Source of the DNA: Blastococcus xanthinilyticus | GTDB lineage: Bacteria > Actinomycetota > Actinomycetes > Mycobacteriales > Geodermatophilaceae | Length of the DNA: 64,000 nucleotides | Assembly (NCBI RefSeq): GCF_008124835.1 | Contig: NZ_VNHW01000001.1 | Location: 1-64,000, forward strand | Direction of reading: 5' to 3' | Shown here: positions 56,378 through 64,000 of the stretch, one piece after another | Numbering within the stretch: position 1 is the first letter of the stretch | How the letters are laid out: every line of letters starts with the position of its first letter | Made by a program: the position numbers and the translations under genes | The notes under the pieces: model-generated | What the model saw: the letters and a program-made list of their open reading frames with translations, nothing else | The model's database searches: none | Told to the model about the DNA's origin: nothing

Positions 56378-57844
56378 TCAGCCCAGGTCGGCGACCGTCG
56401 CCCGCACGCCCCGCTCCCGGAGCGAGGCCCGGGCCGCGCGGAACTCCGCGGCGAACCGCGGGTCGTCAACCAGGTCGCCGAACAGCTCGCGGTCGGCGGC
56501 GAACGCCAGCGGGTCGGCGTCCCGGGCCGCCGCCGCCAGCCGGTCGGCCCGTGAGTCGGTGAGCTCCAACGGGCCGCCGTCGTCGTCGGTGCCCTCCGCC
56601 GCGTGCGCCCAGGCCGCCAGGACGAGGACGCAACGGCGGATCTCCCCGCCGGTGCGCAGGTTGTCCCGGAGCACCGGCAGCAGGAACTGCGGGATCCGGT
56701 CGGAGGCCTCCGCGCGGATGCGGTCGAGGGTGTCGGCGATCGCCGGGCTGGCGAACCGCTCCAGCAGCGCCCGCCGGTACCCGGCCAGGTCGATGCCGGG
56801 GACCGGGCGCAGCGTGGGCGTCGCCTCCTCCTCCAGGTAGCCCTCCAGCAGCCCGCGGAACAGCGGGTCGGCGCTGGCCTCGTGGACGTACCGCAGGCCC
56901 GCCGGCCGGCCGGTCTGGGCGAGCACCTGGTGCCCGGCGTTGAGCAGCCGCAGCTTCATCAGCTCGTAGGGGGCGACGTCGGCGACGAGCTGGACGCCGA
57001 CGTCCTCCAGCGGCGGGCGCCCGCAGGCGAAGGAGTCCTCCTGCACCCACTGGCCCCACGGCTCGCACACCACCGGCCAGCGGTCCTCGACCCCGAACCG
57101 CCCGGCGAGCGCCGCGCGGTCGGCGTCGGTGGTGACGGGGGTGATCCGGTCCACCATCGAGTCGGGGAAGGGCACCTCCCGGCGGACCCACTCCCCCAGC
57201 TCCGCGTCGCGCAGCCCCGCGAAGGCGGCGAAGCTGGCCCGCGCGAGCCGGCCGTTGCCCGGGATGTTGTCGCAGGAGACGACGGTGAACGGCGGCAGGC
57301 CCCGGTCGCGCCGGCGCACCAGCGCCTCGACGACCAGCCCGAAGGAGGTCCGGAGCGCGGCGCCCGGCTGCAGGTCGTGGACGACCCCGGCGTCGGTGCC
57401 GTCGAACTCGCCGGTGACGGCGGAGGCGTTGTAGCCGCCTTCGGTGACGGTGAGGGTCACGATCCGCGTCCCCGGCGCGGCCATCTTCTCCACCACCGCG
57501 CCCGGGTCGTCCGGGGCGAAGAGGTACTCGACCATCGAGCCGACCACCCGGGGCTCCTCGCGGCCGTCCGGGTGCCGCACCACCAGCGTCCAGAGGCAGT
57601 CCTGCGCCGCCATCACCTCGGCCATGCGCCGGTCCGCCGGGAGGACGCCGACGCCGCAGATGCCCCAGTCCAGGGCCTGCCCCTGCTCCATGAGCCGGTC
57701 GAGGTAGCGCGCCTGGTGCGAGCGGTGGAAGCCACCGACACCCAGGTGCACGATCCCCGTGCGCACCGCGCGGCGGTCGTAGGACGGCACGGACACCGGG
57801 GCGTCCAGCACGGCGAGGCTGCGATCGTTCAGCGGGACGGCCAC
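56378..57844 (-). CDS. Mannitol dehydrogenase family protein (fructuronate reductase/mannonate oxidoreductase-like)
   Basis: 488 residues. N-terminal Rossmann part IVHLGVGGFHRSHQARYLDRL (the long-chain polyol dehydrogenase signature) and VVSCDNIPGNG; catalytic Lys-Asn-His in ELMKLRLLNAGHQVLA. Members interconvert D-mannitol/fructose, D-mannonate/fructuronate or D-altronate/tagaturonate with NAD. Start GTG 57844 directly after GGGGGAG. Single gene, divergent from the esterase; no sugar transporter nearby that would fix the substrate. Confidence 0.9.
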   Translation of the reverse strand: MAVPLNDRSLAVLDAPVSVPSYDRRAVRTGIVHLGVGGFHRSHQARYLDRLMEQGQALDWGICGVGVLPADRRMAEVMAAQDCLWTLVVRHPDGREEPRVVGSMVEYLFAPDDPGAVVEKMAAPGTRIVTLTVTEGGYNASAVTGEFDGTDAGVVHDLQPGAALRTSFGLVVEALVRRRDRGLPPFTVVSCDNIPGNGRLARASFAAFAGLRDAELGEWVRREVPFPDSMVDRITPVTTDADRAALAGRFGVEDRWPVVCEPWGQWVQEDSFACGRPPLEDVGVQLVADVAPYELMKLRLLNAGHQVLAQTGRPAGLRYVHEASADPLFRGLLEGYLEEEATPTLRPVPGIDLAGYRRALLERFASPAIADTLDRIRAEASDRIPQFLLPVLRDNLRTGGEIRRCVLVLAAWAHAAEGTDDDGGPLELTDSRADRLAAAARDADPLAFAADRELFGDLVDDPRFAAEFRAARASLRERGVRATVADLG

Positions 57845-58023
57845 CGCTCCCCCATAACCCTCGGGCCGGCTCCGGTAACGGCGCGCCGCCCGCGGCCCGG
57901 CGTGCGGCGCACCGGAGCCGGCGGCGGAACCCCCGCCACACGGCGTGCAACAAAGATGTCTAGTGTCCCAGGTGCTGTGGTCCAGCTCACTCCCGGGCTC
58001 GACCGGCACCCCCTGGAGGTCAC

Positions 58024-59658
58024 GTGCGCACCACGCCCCCACGTCCCGCCCGAAGGTCACTGCTCGCCCTCGGGCTGGGCGCCGTCCTGACCGCCGGTGC
58101 CCTGGGCACCGCCGCCCCCGCCGGCGCCGCGCCGCCCGGTCCCCGTGATCCCGCCCCGCTGGTCGTGCAGACCGCCGAGGGCGCCGTCGAGGGCACCGCG
58201 CCCGACGGCTACCGCCTGTTCCAGGGCATCCCGTTCGCCGCCCCGCCGGTGGGCGACCTCCGGTTCGCCCCGCCGGCGCCGGTGGAGCCCTGGTCCGGCG
58301 TCCTGGACGCGACCTCCCCGGGCAGCGCCTGCCCGCAGGACCCGAGCGCCACCAACCCCACCGCGTCGGTCGACGAGGACTGCCTCTACCTCAACGTCAC
58401 GACCCCGGCCGGGCTGGACACCGCGCGGAAGAACCTGCCGGTCATGGTGTGGATCCACGGCGGCTCGTGGCGGACGGGCAGCGGCGACCGGTACGACGCC
58501 AGCAAGCTCGCGCTCGAGGGCGACGTCGTGGTGGTGACGATCAACTACCGGCTCGGCCCGCTGGGCTTCCTGGCCCAGGAGGACCTCTCGCGGGAGAACG
58601 GCGCCGTCGCCTCCGGCAGCGCCGGGCTGCTGGACCAGCAGGCCGCGCTGCGCTGGGTGCAGCGCAACATCCGCGCCTTCGGCGGCAACCCCGGCCGGGT
58701 GACCGTCTTCGGCGAGTCGGCCGGCGGCTCGGCGGTGTGCGCGCAGCTCACCTCCCCGTCGGCGCGGGGCCTGTTCGACCGGGCCATCGCGCAGAGCTAC
58801 AGCTGCACCGCGCCCTACGACGACCTGGCGACGGCCGAGGCGAAGGGCGCCGCGGTCGCCGAGACCGTCGGGTGCGCCTCCGCGGCCGACGTCGCGGCCT
58901 GCCTGCGGGAGACCTCCGTGGAGGAGCTGCTCGCCGCCTGGCCCGGTGGGGCCTTCGTCGTCGGCGGCTCGGCGCTGCCGGTGCAGCCGGCCGCGGCCAT
59001 CGCGGCCGGCGACCACGCCAAGGTGCCGGTCATGCACGGCAACCTCAGCGACGAGAACACCCTGTTCACGCCGCTGAACCCGACCGTCGCCACGCTCGCC
59101 GCCGACGGCTTCACCGAGGCCGACTACGCGTCGGTCCTCGCCGGGATCTTCGGCGACGACGCCGACGAGGTGCTCGCCCGCTACCCGGCCGGCGGCTACG
59201 CCTCGCCGCTGCGCGCCCTGGCCGAGGTCAACAGCGACGCCGGCAGCGCGCTGTCCACCTGCGAGCACGTCGACGCCTACGAGACGCTGGCCCGGCCGCC
59301 GGTGCCCGCGCCGGTCTTCGCCTACCAGTTCCGCGACGAGACGGCCGACCCGCTGCTGGACTTCCCCTACCCGGGCTACCCGGAGGACGCCCAGCACGCC
59401 GCCGAGCTGCCCTACCTGTTCCCGGGGCTGTTCGGGGACGGGCTGACCGCCGAGCAGGAGCAGCTGTCCACGGCGATGGTGCGCTACTGGACCAACTTCG
59501 CGGCCCACGGCAACCCCAACGGCCGGGACGTCCCGACGTGGATCCGGTACCGGGCCCCGAAGGACGTGCAGGGTCTGGACATCGCCTCCGACGGCGGGAT
59601 CGGCCCGGTCGACGTCGCGGCCGAGGCGAACTGCGAGTTCTGGGCCACGCTGGCCTAG
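58024..59658 (+). CDS. Secreted type-B carboxylesterase/lipase
   Basis: 544 residues. N-terminal export signal with twin arginine (ARRSLLALGLGAVLTAGALGTAAPAGA), Tat-like, cleaved near AGA-AP. Type-B carboxylesterase: EDCLYLNVTTPA, oxyanion HGGSW, nucleophile Ser in FGESAGGSAV, Glu near GNLSDENTLF and His in FAAHGNPNG. It hydrolyses carboxylic esters outside the cell. GTG start with GGAGG four bases before. A 13-bp hairpin follows as terminator. Confidence 0.93.
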   Translation: MRTTPPRPARRSLLALGLGAVLTAGALGTAAPAGAAPPGPRDPAPLVVQTAEGAVEGTAPDGYRLFQGIPFAAPPVGDLRFAPPAPVEPWSGVLDATSPGSACPQDPSATNPTASVDEDCLYLNVTTPAGLDTARKNLPVMVWIHGGSWRTGSGDRYDASKLALEGDVVVVTINYRLGPLGFLAQEDLSRENGAVASGSAGLLDQQAALRWVQRNIRAFGGNPGRVTVFGESAGGSAVCAQLTSPSARGLFDRAIAQSYSCTAPYDDLATAEAKGAAVAETVGCASAADVAACLRETSVEELLAAWPGGAFVVGGSALPVQPAAAIAAGDHAKVPVMHGNLSDENTLFTPLNPTVATLAADGFTEADYASVLAGIFGDDADEVLARYPAGGYASPLRALAEVNSDAGSALSTCEHVDAYETLARPPVPAPVFAYQFRDETADPLLDFPYPGYPEDAQHAAELPYLFPGLFGDGLTAEQEQLSTAMVRYWTNFAAHGNPNGRDVPTWIRYRAPKDVQGLDIASDGGIGPVDVAAEANCEFWATLA

Positions 59659-59673
59659 GCGGCCGCGCCGGTT

Positions 59674-59712
59674 CCCGGCTCCCCGGCGGCCACCGCCGTC
59701 CGGGGAGCCGGG
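59674..59712 (+). terminator. Hairpin terminator after the esterase gene
   Basis: Perfect 13-bp inverted repeat, left arm CCCGGCTCCCCGG (59674-59686), right arm 59700-59712, 13-base loop, 16 bases after the stop codon. No T-run, as usual for high-GC actinobacteria. Confidence 0.8.
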
Positions 59713-59742
59713 ATGCCGGTCCCCTCCCCCGGGGTGCCGGAT

Positions 59743-59756
59743 CTACTGGCCGGTAG
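59743..59756. promoter_or_regulatory. Near-palindrome CTACTGGCCGGTAG upstream of acyl-CoA dehydrogenase pair
   Basis: 14-bp symmetric element (one mismatched pair) between the esterase terminator and the first dehydrogenase gene. Symmetry and place suit a TetR-type repressor of fatty-acid genes; not tested. Confidence 0.4.
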
Positions 59757-59832
59757 GAGATGTGGGATCGTCCGAGGCACACGTCGAGACGGCGCGCGCG
59801 ACGACGAGTGCCGCCGTCAGGAATGAGGACCG

Positions 59833-61008
59833 ATGCGGTTGCAGCTGTCCCCGGAGCTCGAAGCCTTCCGGGAGGAGATGCGGACCTTCTTCACCACCCA
59901 GGTGCCGCAGGAGATCCGCGACAAGGTCGCGGCCCACCGGCACGTGTCGAAGGAGGAGTACGTCGAGGCCCAGCGCGCGCTCAACGCCGCCGGCCTGGCG
60001 GTGCCCCACTGGCCGGTCGAGTGGGGCGGCCGCGACTGGAGCCCGCTGCAGCGCCACATCTGGCGCGAGGAGATGCAGCTGGCCGGCGTGCCCGAGCCAC
60101 TGGCCTTCAACACCAGCATGATCGGCCCGGTCATCGCCGCCTTCGGCAACCAGGAGCAGAAGGAGCGCTTCCTGGCCAAGACGGCGAACCTGGACATCTG
60201 GTGGTGCCAGGGCTTCTCCGAGCCCGACGCCGGCTCCGACCTCGCCTCGCTGCGCACCACCGCCGTGCGCGACGGCGACGACTGGATCGTCAACGGCCAG
60301 AAGACGTGGACGACGCTGGGTCAGCACGCCGACTGGATCTTCTGCCTGGTCCGCACCGACCCGACCGCGGAGAAGAAGCAGCGCGGCATCTCGATGCTGG
60401 TCTTCCCGATGGACACCCCGGGCGTCACGCTCCGCCCGATCGAGCTCATCGACGGCGGGTTCGAGGTCAACGAGGTGTTCTTCGAGGACGTCCGCGTGCC
60501 GGACGAGAACCTGATCGGCGAGGAGAACCGCGGCTGGGACTACGCGAAGTTCCTGCTGGGCAACGAGCGCGTCGGCATCGCCCGCGTGGGCGCCACGAAG
60601 AAGATGCTCTCGCAGGCGAAGGACCACGCCCGCGAGATCACCGTCGACGGCCGCCCGCTGCTCGAGGACCCGTTCATGGCCCGGCGCATCGCCGAGGTGG
60701 AGAACGAGCTGGTCGCCCTGGAGCTCACCGCGCTGCGCGTGGTCGCCAACTCCGCCGACGGCAAGCCGCACCCGGCGTCCTCGGTGCTCAAGCTCAAGGG
60801 CTCGGAGCTGCAGCAGGCCGCCACCGAGCTGCTGGTGGACATCGCCGGCCCGCTCTCGCTGGCCTCGTTCGCCGACGAGGGCTCCGACGTGCCCGACTGG
60901 GCGCGGGTGGCGACGCCGCACTACCTGAACTACCGGAAGGTCTCCATCTACGGAGGCTCGAACGAGGTTCAGCGGACCATCATCGCCGGCACGATCCTGG
61001 GGCTGTGA
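59833..61008 (+). CDS. Acyl-CoA dehydrogenase, catalytic subunit of a pair
   Basis: 391 residues. FAD-binding WWCQGFSEPDAGSDLASLRTTAV and ITVNGQKTWTT-like VNGQKTWTTLGQHADW, and the C-terminal IYGGSNEVQRTIIAGTILGL. The segment LLGNERVGIARVG holds the Glu that in related FadE enzymes acts as base. It forms alpha-beta unsaturation of an acyl-CoA. The second dehydrogenase gene begins seven bases downstream, so the two probably make a mixed heterotetramer. ATG after GAGGAC. Confidence 0.92.
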   Translation: MRLQLSPELEAFREEMRTFFTTQVPQEIRDKVAAHRHVSKEEYVEAQRALNAAGLAVPHWPVEWGGRDWSPLQRHIWREEMQLAGVPEPLAFNTSMIGPVIAAFGNQEQKERFLAKTANLDIWWCQGFSEPDAGSDLASLRTTAVRDGDDWIVNGQKTWTTLGQHADWIFCLVRTDPTAEKKQRGISMLVFPMDTPGVTLRPIELIDGGFEVNEVFFEDVRVPDENLIGEENRGWDYAKFLLGNERVGIARVGATKKMLSQAKDHAREITVDGRPLLEDPFMARRIAEVENELVALELTALRVVANSADGKPHPASSVLKLKGSELQQAATELLVDIAGPLSLASFADEGSDVPDWARVATPHYLNYRKVSIYGGSNEVQRTIIAGTILGL

Positions 61009-61015
61009 TCTGACA

Positions 61016-62182
61016 GTGGACTTCACCTTCGACAGCGAGCAGAACGACCTCCGCGAGGCCGTCCGCGGCCTGCTGGAGCGCGCCTACCCCGACAGCGAGA
61101 CGCGCCGCAAGGTCGCCGCGAACGACCCGGGCTTCGACGAGAAGACCTGGGCGCGGCTGGCCGAGATGGGGCTGCTGGGCCTGCCCTTCGCCGAGGAGCA
61201 CGGCGGCATGGGCGCCGGGCCGATCGAGGTGGCGCTCGTCGCCGAGGAGATCGGCCGGGTCATCGCCCCCGAGCCGTTCATCGAGGCGGTGGTGCTCGCC
61301 GGTGGTCTGATCGCGGCCGTGGGCACCGAGGAGCAGAAGAGCGAGCTGCTCGCCGCCATCGCCGAGGGCGCATGCGTGCCCGCCTTCGCGCACGCGGAGA
61401 TCGGCACGCGCTGGAGCGCGTCGGCCTCGGCGGTCACCGCCACGCAGGCCGGCGACGGCTGGACGCTCAGCGGCGTCAAGGAGCCGGTGCCCACGGGCGC
61501 CCGCGCCGACGTCCTGGTGGTCTCCGCGGCTCTGGCCGACGGCGGCACCGGGCTGTTCGTGGTGCAGGGCGACGCGGCGGGCCTGACCCGCACCGGGTAC
61601 CGGACCCACGACGGCACCCGGGCGGCCAACGTGCGCTTCGACGGCACCCCGGCGACCCCGCTGGGTGCTGGCGAGGACCGGACGGCCGCCATCGAGCGGG
61701 CGCTGGCCGAGGCCCGGATCGCCTACAGCCACGAGGCGATCGGCGCGATGGACACCGCCCTGCGGACCACCGCGGAGTACCTCAAGACCCGCAAGCAGTT
61801 CGGGGTCACCCTGAACCGGTTCCAGGCGCTCACCTTCCGCGCCGCGGACATGTACGTGTCCCTGGAGCTGGCCCGCAGCGCCGCGCTGTGGGCGTCGATG
61901 GTGGTCGACGCCGGCGGCGACGTCGTCTCGGCCGCCGACCGGGCCCGGCTGCAGACCAGCCGCGCCGGCCGGCACATCGGCGAGGAGGCGATCCAGCTGC
62001 ACGGCGGCATCGGCGTGACCGCGGAGTACTCCGTCGGCCACTACACCAGCCGGCTGACCGCGATCGACCACCTGCTCGGCGACGGCGACTTCGCCGCCGC
62101 CCGGCTGGCCCGCACCGTGGCCGACCGCGCGACCGTCGACCCGATGGGTGCGCCGTACGCCCCTGGCGGCGGCATCGGCTGA
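61016..62182 (+). CDS. Acyl-CoA dehydrogenase-like partner subunit
   Basis: 388 residues with the acyl-CoA dehydrogenase plan (LPFAEEHGGMGAGPIEVALVAEEIGRVIAPEP; RKQFGVTLNRFQALTFRAADMYVSLELAR; HIGEEAIQLHGGIGVTAEYSVGHY). The base-Glu region reads EARIAYSHEAIG instead of the NERxxIA type, and the FAD-contact block is weak (AEIGTRWSASASAVTATQAG). It is therefore likely the non-catalytic half of a heteromeric dehydrogenase, as in steroid ChsE pairs. GTG start. Hairpin terminator follows. Confidence 0.9.
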   Translation: MDFTFDSEQNDLREAVRGLLERAYPDSETRRKVAANDPGFDEKTWARLAEMGLLGLPFAEEHGGMGAGPIEVALVAEEIGRVIAPEPFIEAVVLAGGLIAAVGTEEQKSELLAAIAEGACVPAFAHAEIGTRWSASASAVTATQAGDGWTLSGVKEPVPTGARADVLVVSAALADGGTGLFVVQGDAAGLTRTGYRTHDGTRAANVRFDGTPATPLGAGEDRTAAIERALAEARIAYSHEAIGAMDTALRTTAEYLKTRKQFGVTLNRFQALTFRAADMYVSLELARSAALWASMVVDAGGDVVSAADRARLQTSRAGRHIGEEAIQLHGGIGVTAEYSVGHYTSRLTAIDHLLGDGDFAAARLARTVADRATVDPMGAPYAPGGGIG

Positions 62183-62195
62183 GCAGGGCCTTCCC

Positions 62196-62243
62196 GCCGA
62201 CCGCGGCACCACCACCCAGCCGGGGGGTGGTGCCGCGGTCGGC
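62196..62243 (+). terminator. Strong hairpin terminator after acyl-CoA dehydrogenase operon
   Basis: 18-bp perfect stem GCCGACCGCGGCACCACC (62196-62213) with its complement at 62226-62243, extended by three more pairs above one mismatch. It starts 14 bases after the stop codon. Confidence 0.85.
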
Positions 62244-62404
62244 GTTACGGCACGCTGCGGTCACGGTGGCCCACCAGCGGCCCCAGCCGTCCCAGCCGTC
62301 GCGACACCGGTCGCGACCTGGCGGCGCGGGGACGACGGTGGATCCAGGCTGCCGCTGTCCGTGACGCCCCGGGACCAGCCGGGGACGTACTCCTGGAGGT
62401 AGCC

Positions 62405-63703
62405 GTGCGCCCATCCCGACTCCTGGCCGGGGGCGCCGCTGTCGCGCTCCTGACCGGCACCGCTGCCTGTGGCGCCGAGGCCCTCGAACCGAAGCTCGCC
62501 CTGCGGGACGCGGCCGGCGCGTTCGCCGAGAGCCGCACCGGCGGCCTGGAGCTGTCCATCGCCAGCTCGGTCGAGGACGTCCGCGCGTTCGCCGCGGCCG
62601 CGGACCCGACCGCGAGCAGCGCCGGGATGACCGACGACGAGCTGCGCCGGCTGCTGTCGGCGTCCCTGGAGTTCTCCTACGACCTCGGGGCCGACCGCGA
62701 GAGCGAGACCGACGACGCCGGCAGCGTCGTCGTCCGCATCGGCGACCTCGCCGCGGGTGAGCTCCGCGTCGTCGAGCAGATGGTCTACGCCCGGGCCGAC
62801 GTCGACGGCCTGGTGGAGGAGTTCCCCGACCTGCAGGAGGGGATCGACTCCTTCCGCGCCGAGCTGGCCGGTGCCGAGGGCACGGAGCCCGCTCCCCCGG
62901 AGCTGCAGGCGCCGGCGACCGCGTTCCTCGACGGCGACTGGGTCTCCCTCGACGTCGAGGCGTACCTGGAGCAGCTCGAGGCGATGGCGGGCGGCCAGGA
63001 CGCCGCCGTGGGCTCGACCGGCCCGGCCCCGGCCTCCGACGAGCTGCGGGACCTGCTCGGCGGGGCGCTGGAGGACGCCGTCACCTCCGTCGAACGGCGG
63101 GAGAGCGACGAGATCGGTGACCACGTGGTGGCCCAGATCGACCTGCGCGCGGCCTACGCGTCGCTGCGGGAGGAGCTGCCCGGCCTGCTCGCCGGCACGG
63201 ACGCCGAGGTGATGGCCGACTCCATGCCCCCGGTGAGCGAGGTGCCGGACCGGCGGATCGAGGTGTCGTTCTGGCTCCGCGACGGGGAGCTGCGGCGGGT
63301 CGAGCTGGACCTGGCGCAGTTCCTCGAGGAGCCCGCCGGCTCCCTGGTGCTGCGGGCCGACGTCCTGCCGGAGCGCCGGATCAGCGCTCCCGACGACGCC
63401 GTCGAGCTGGACTTCGCGGCGCTCGTCGCCGCGGCGCCGGCCGGCGGGGAGCCGCTGGAGGTGGACGCCCACACGCTCGCGACCTGGGTCGACGCGGACC
63501 TCTGGTCCGTCGCGGACCAGGACGGCGGCCTCCCCTCGGTGCAGTACCTGCCGGAGGTGCTCCCCTACTACGAGGGCCTCGCCCCTGACCTCTCCGTCAC
63601 CGCGGTGGGCGAGCGCGTGCAGGTGAGCGCGGGAGGCGGGACGGTGTGCCTCACGGTGTCCGCCGACGGCTCCGGCGAGGACGTCACCGACGGCCCCTGC
63701 TGA
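62405..63703 (+). CDS. Putative lipoprotein of unknown function
   Basis: 432 residues. Lipoprotein signal (LAGGAAVALLTGTAAC) with lipobox TAAC. The mature part is acidic and repetitive in style: LELSIASSVEDVRAF, FSYDLGADRESETDDAGSVVVRIGDL and IEVSFWLRDGELRRVELDLAQFLEE suggest antiparallel beta sheets, similar in feel to LppX/LprG-type lipid carriers or DUF-type actinobacterial lipoproteins. It ends with a Cys pair (GTVCLTV, DGPC) that may form a disulfide. GTG with GGAGG upstream. Unknown function. Confidence 0.82.
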   Translation: MRPSRLLAGGAAVALLTGTAACGAEALEPKLALRDAAGAFAESRTGGLELSIASSVEDVRAFAAAADPTASSAGMTDDELRRLLSASLEFSYDLGADRESETDDAGSVVVRIGDLAAGELRVVEQMVYARADVDGLVEEFPDLQEGIDSFRAELAGAEGTEPAPPELQAPATAFLDGDWVSLDVEAYLEQLEAMAGGQDAAVGSTGPAPASDELRDLLGGALEDAVTSVERRESDEIGDHVVAQIDLRAAYASLREELPGLLAGTDAEVMADSMPPVSEVPDRRIEVSFWLRDGELRRVELDLAQFLEEPAGSLVLRADVLPERRISAPDDAVELDFAALVAAAPAGGEPLEVDAHTLATWVDADLWSVADQDGGLPSVQYLPEVLPYYEGLAPDLSVTAVGERVQVSAGGGTVCLTVSADGSGEDVTDGPC

Positions 63704-63709
63704 CCCGCT

Positions 63710-63748
63710 GGAAGGGGCCCCGCGGCCGGGGAGCCGCGGGGCCCTTCC
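63710..63748. terminator. Bidirectional hairpin terminator between convergent genes
   Basis: 16-bp stem with one bulged G: arms 63710-63726 and 63733-63748 around a six-base loop. It serves both the lipoprotein gene and the convergent gene at the window end. Confidence 0.85.
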
Positions 63749-64000
63749 TCACTCGCCGAGCATCGCCCGGCGGAGCTCGTCGGCGTCGGCGCGGACCGAG
63801 TCCAGCACGGGCACCAGGTCGTCCTCGCGGAGCTGCCCGCAGGTGAGCCGCATGATCGGCACCGGGTCGTGGTCGTCGGCGGTGAGCCGGGACGCGACCT
63901 CGAAGGCGGCCCGCAACAGGCCGCCCTCCAGCGACGTGAAGTCGTCGATCTGGTTGAGCCGGCCGGTCATGCTGTGCGGGAAGCCCCACTGCTCGAGCGC
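63749..64000 (-). CDS. Unidentified gene, 5' end beyond window
   Basis: C-terminal end of a minus-strand gene. The frame is open to base 64000 and reads coding-like upstream of the first Met (ALEQWGFPHSMTGRLNQIDD), so the ATG at 63970 is probably internal. The visible part has FTSLEGGLLRAAFEVASRLTADDHDPVPIMRLTCGQLREDDLVPVLDSVRADADELRRAMLGE. No family recognised. It ends one base after the bidirectional terminator. Confidence 0.6.
   Translation of the reverse strand, partial: ALEQWGFPHSMTGRLNQIDDFTSLEGGLLRAAFEVASRLTADDHDPVPIMRLTCGQLREDDLVPVLDSVRADADELRRAMLGE

Noticed and set aside
57845..58023. TAGTGT at 57961 as a -10 box in the divergent region before the esterase
   Set aside because: No matching -35 at 16-18 bases; evidence too thin.

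Overview
This is a very GC-rich window (third codon positions almost all G or C) with short intergenic gaps, many GTG starts and frequent 4-base start/stop overlaps. It looks like the chromosome of a free-living actinobacterium. The gene content (DUF222/HNH protein, STAS and MEDS/HATPase stress-type regulators, mycothiol-type DinB protein, liv-type uptake and aromatic catabolism) suggests the Geodermatophilaceae or close relatives; this placement is inference. I see no tRNA, rRNA, CRISPR array, transposase or phage module.

Layout. 1-9.3 kb: end of a DUF222/HNH protein, a phosphatase-kinase pair, a STAS protein, a subtilase with a separate I9-like small protein, a VOC protein, an HxlR regulator with twin palindromes, small and lipoprotein genes, a phosphoesterase and a K+ channel. 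9.4-13.5 kb: an MtrAB-LpqB-like operon (response regulator, kinase, GerMN lipoprotein, DUF2254) joined by three successive GTGA overlaps. 13.5-20.8 kb: a molybdopterin oxidoreductase lacking all four Fe-S cysteines, coupled to a helical protein and a YaaH-type transporter, then DUF421, a cation/proton antiporter, a Cys-rich copper-storage-like protein and a formate/nitrite channel. 20.9-29 kb: CoA-transferase, pdxY, and a redox-signalling cluster (unknown protein, cNMP-binding histidine kinase, receiver/thioredoxin-reductase fusion, divergent UBP zinc finger), then a succinate-semialdehyde dehydrogenase.

29-35.4 kb: MEDS/HATPase sensor, zf-TFIIB protein, 3-oxoacid CoA-transferase subunits and two PaaX regulators flanking an epoxide hydrolase. 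35.6-47 kb: one long, probably co-transcribed run with a liv-type importer (its two ATPases fused), two acyl-CoA ligases, a TIGR03084 protein, SDR, amidohydrolase and MaoC hydratase. It is driven from a promoter that shares a 12-bp palindrome with the divergent PaaX gene. 47-56 kb: aromatic-acid catabolism, with an IclR gene divergent from a VanB-type reductase and CYP199-like P450, then pcaHGBDC divergent from an IclR gene and pobA. Together these could take a methoxylated benzoate through 4-hydroxybenzoate and protocatechuate to 3-oxoadipate, with the CoA-transferase at 30.8-32.3 kb as a possible next step. 56-64 kb: a mannitol-dehydrogenase-family enzyme, a secreted type-B carboxylesterase, a paired acyl-CoA dehydrogenase, a lipoprotein and the end of an unidentified gene, separated by strong hairpin terminators.

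The best candidates for undescribed biology are the cNMP-kinase / receiver-thioredoxin-reductase / UBP-finger cluster, the Fe-S-less molybdoenzyme operon, and the PaaX-controlled import/CoA-activation operon.
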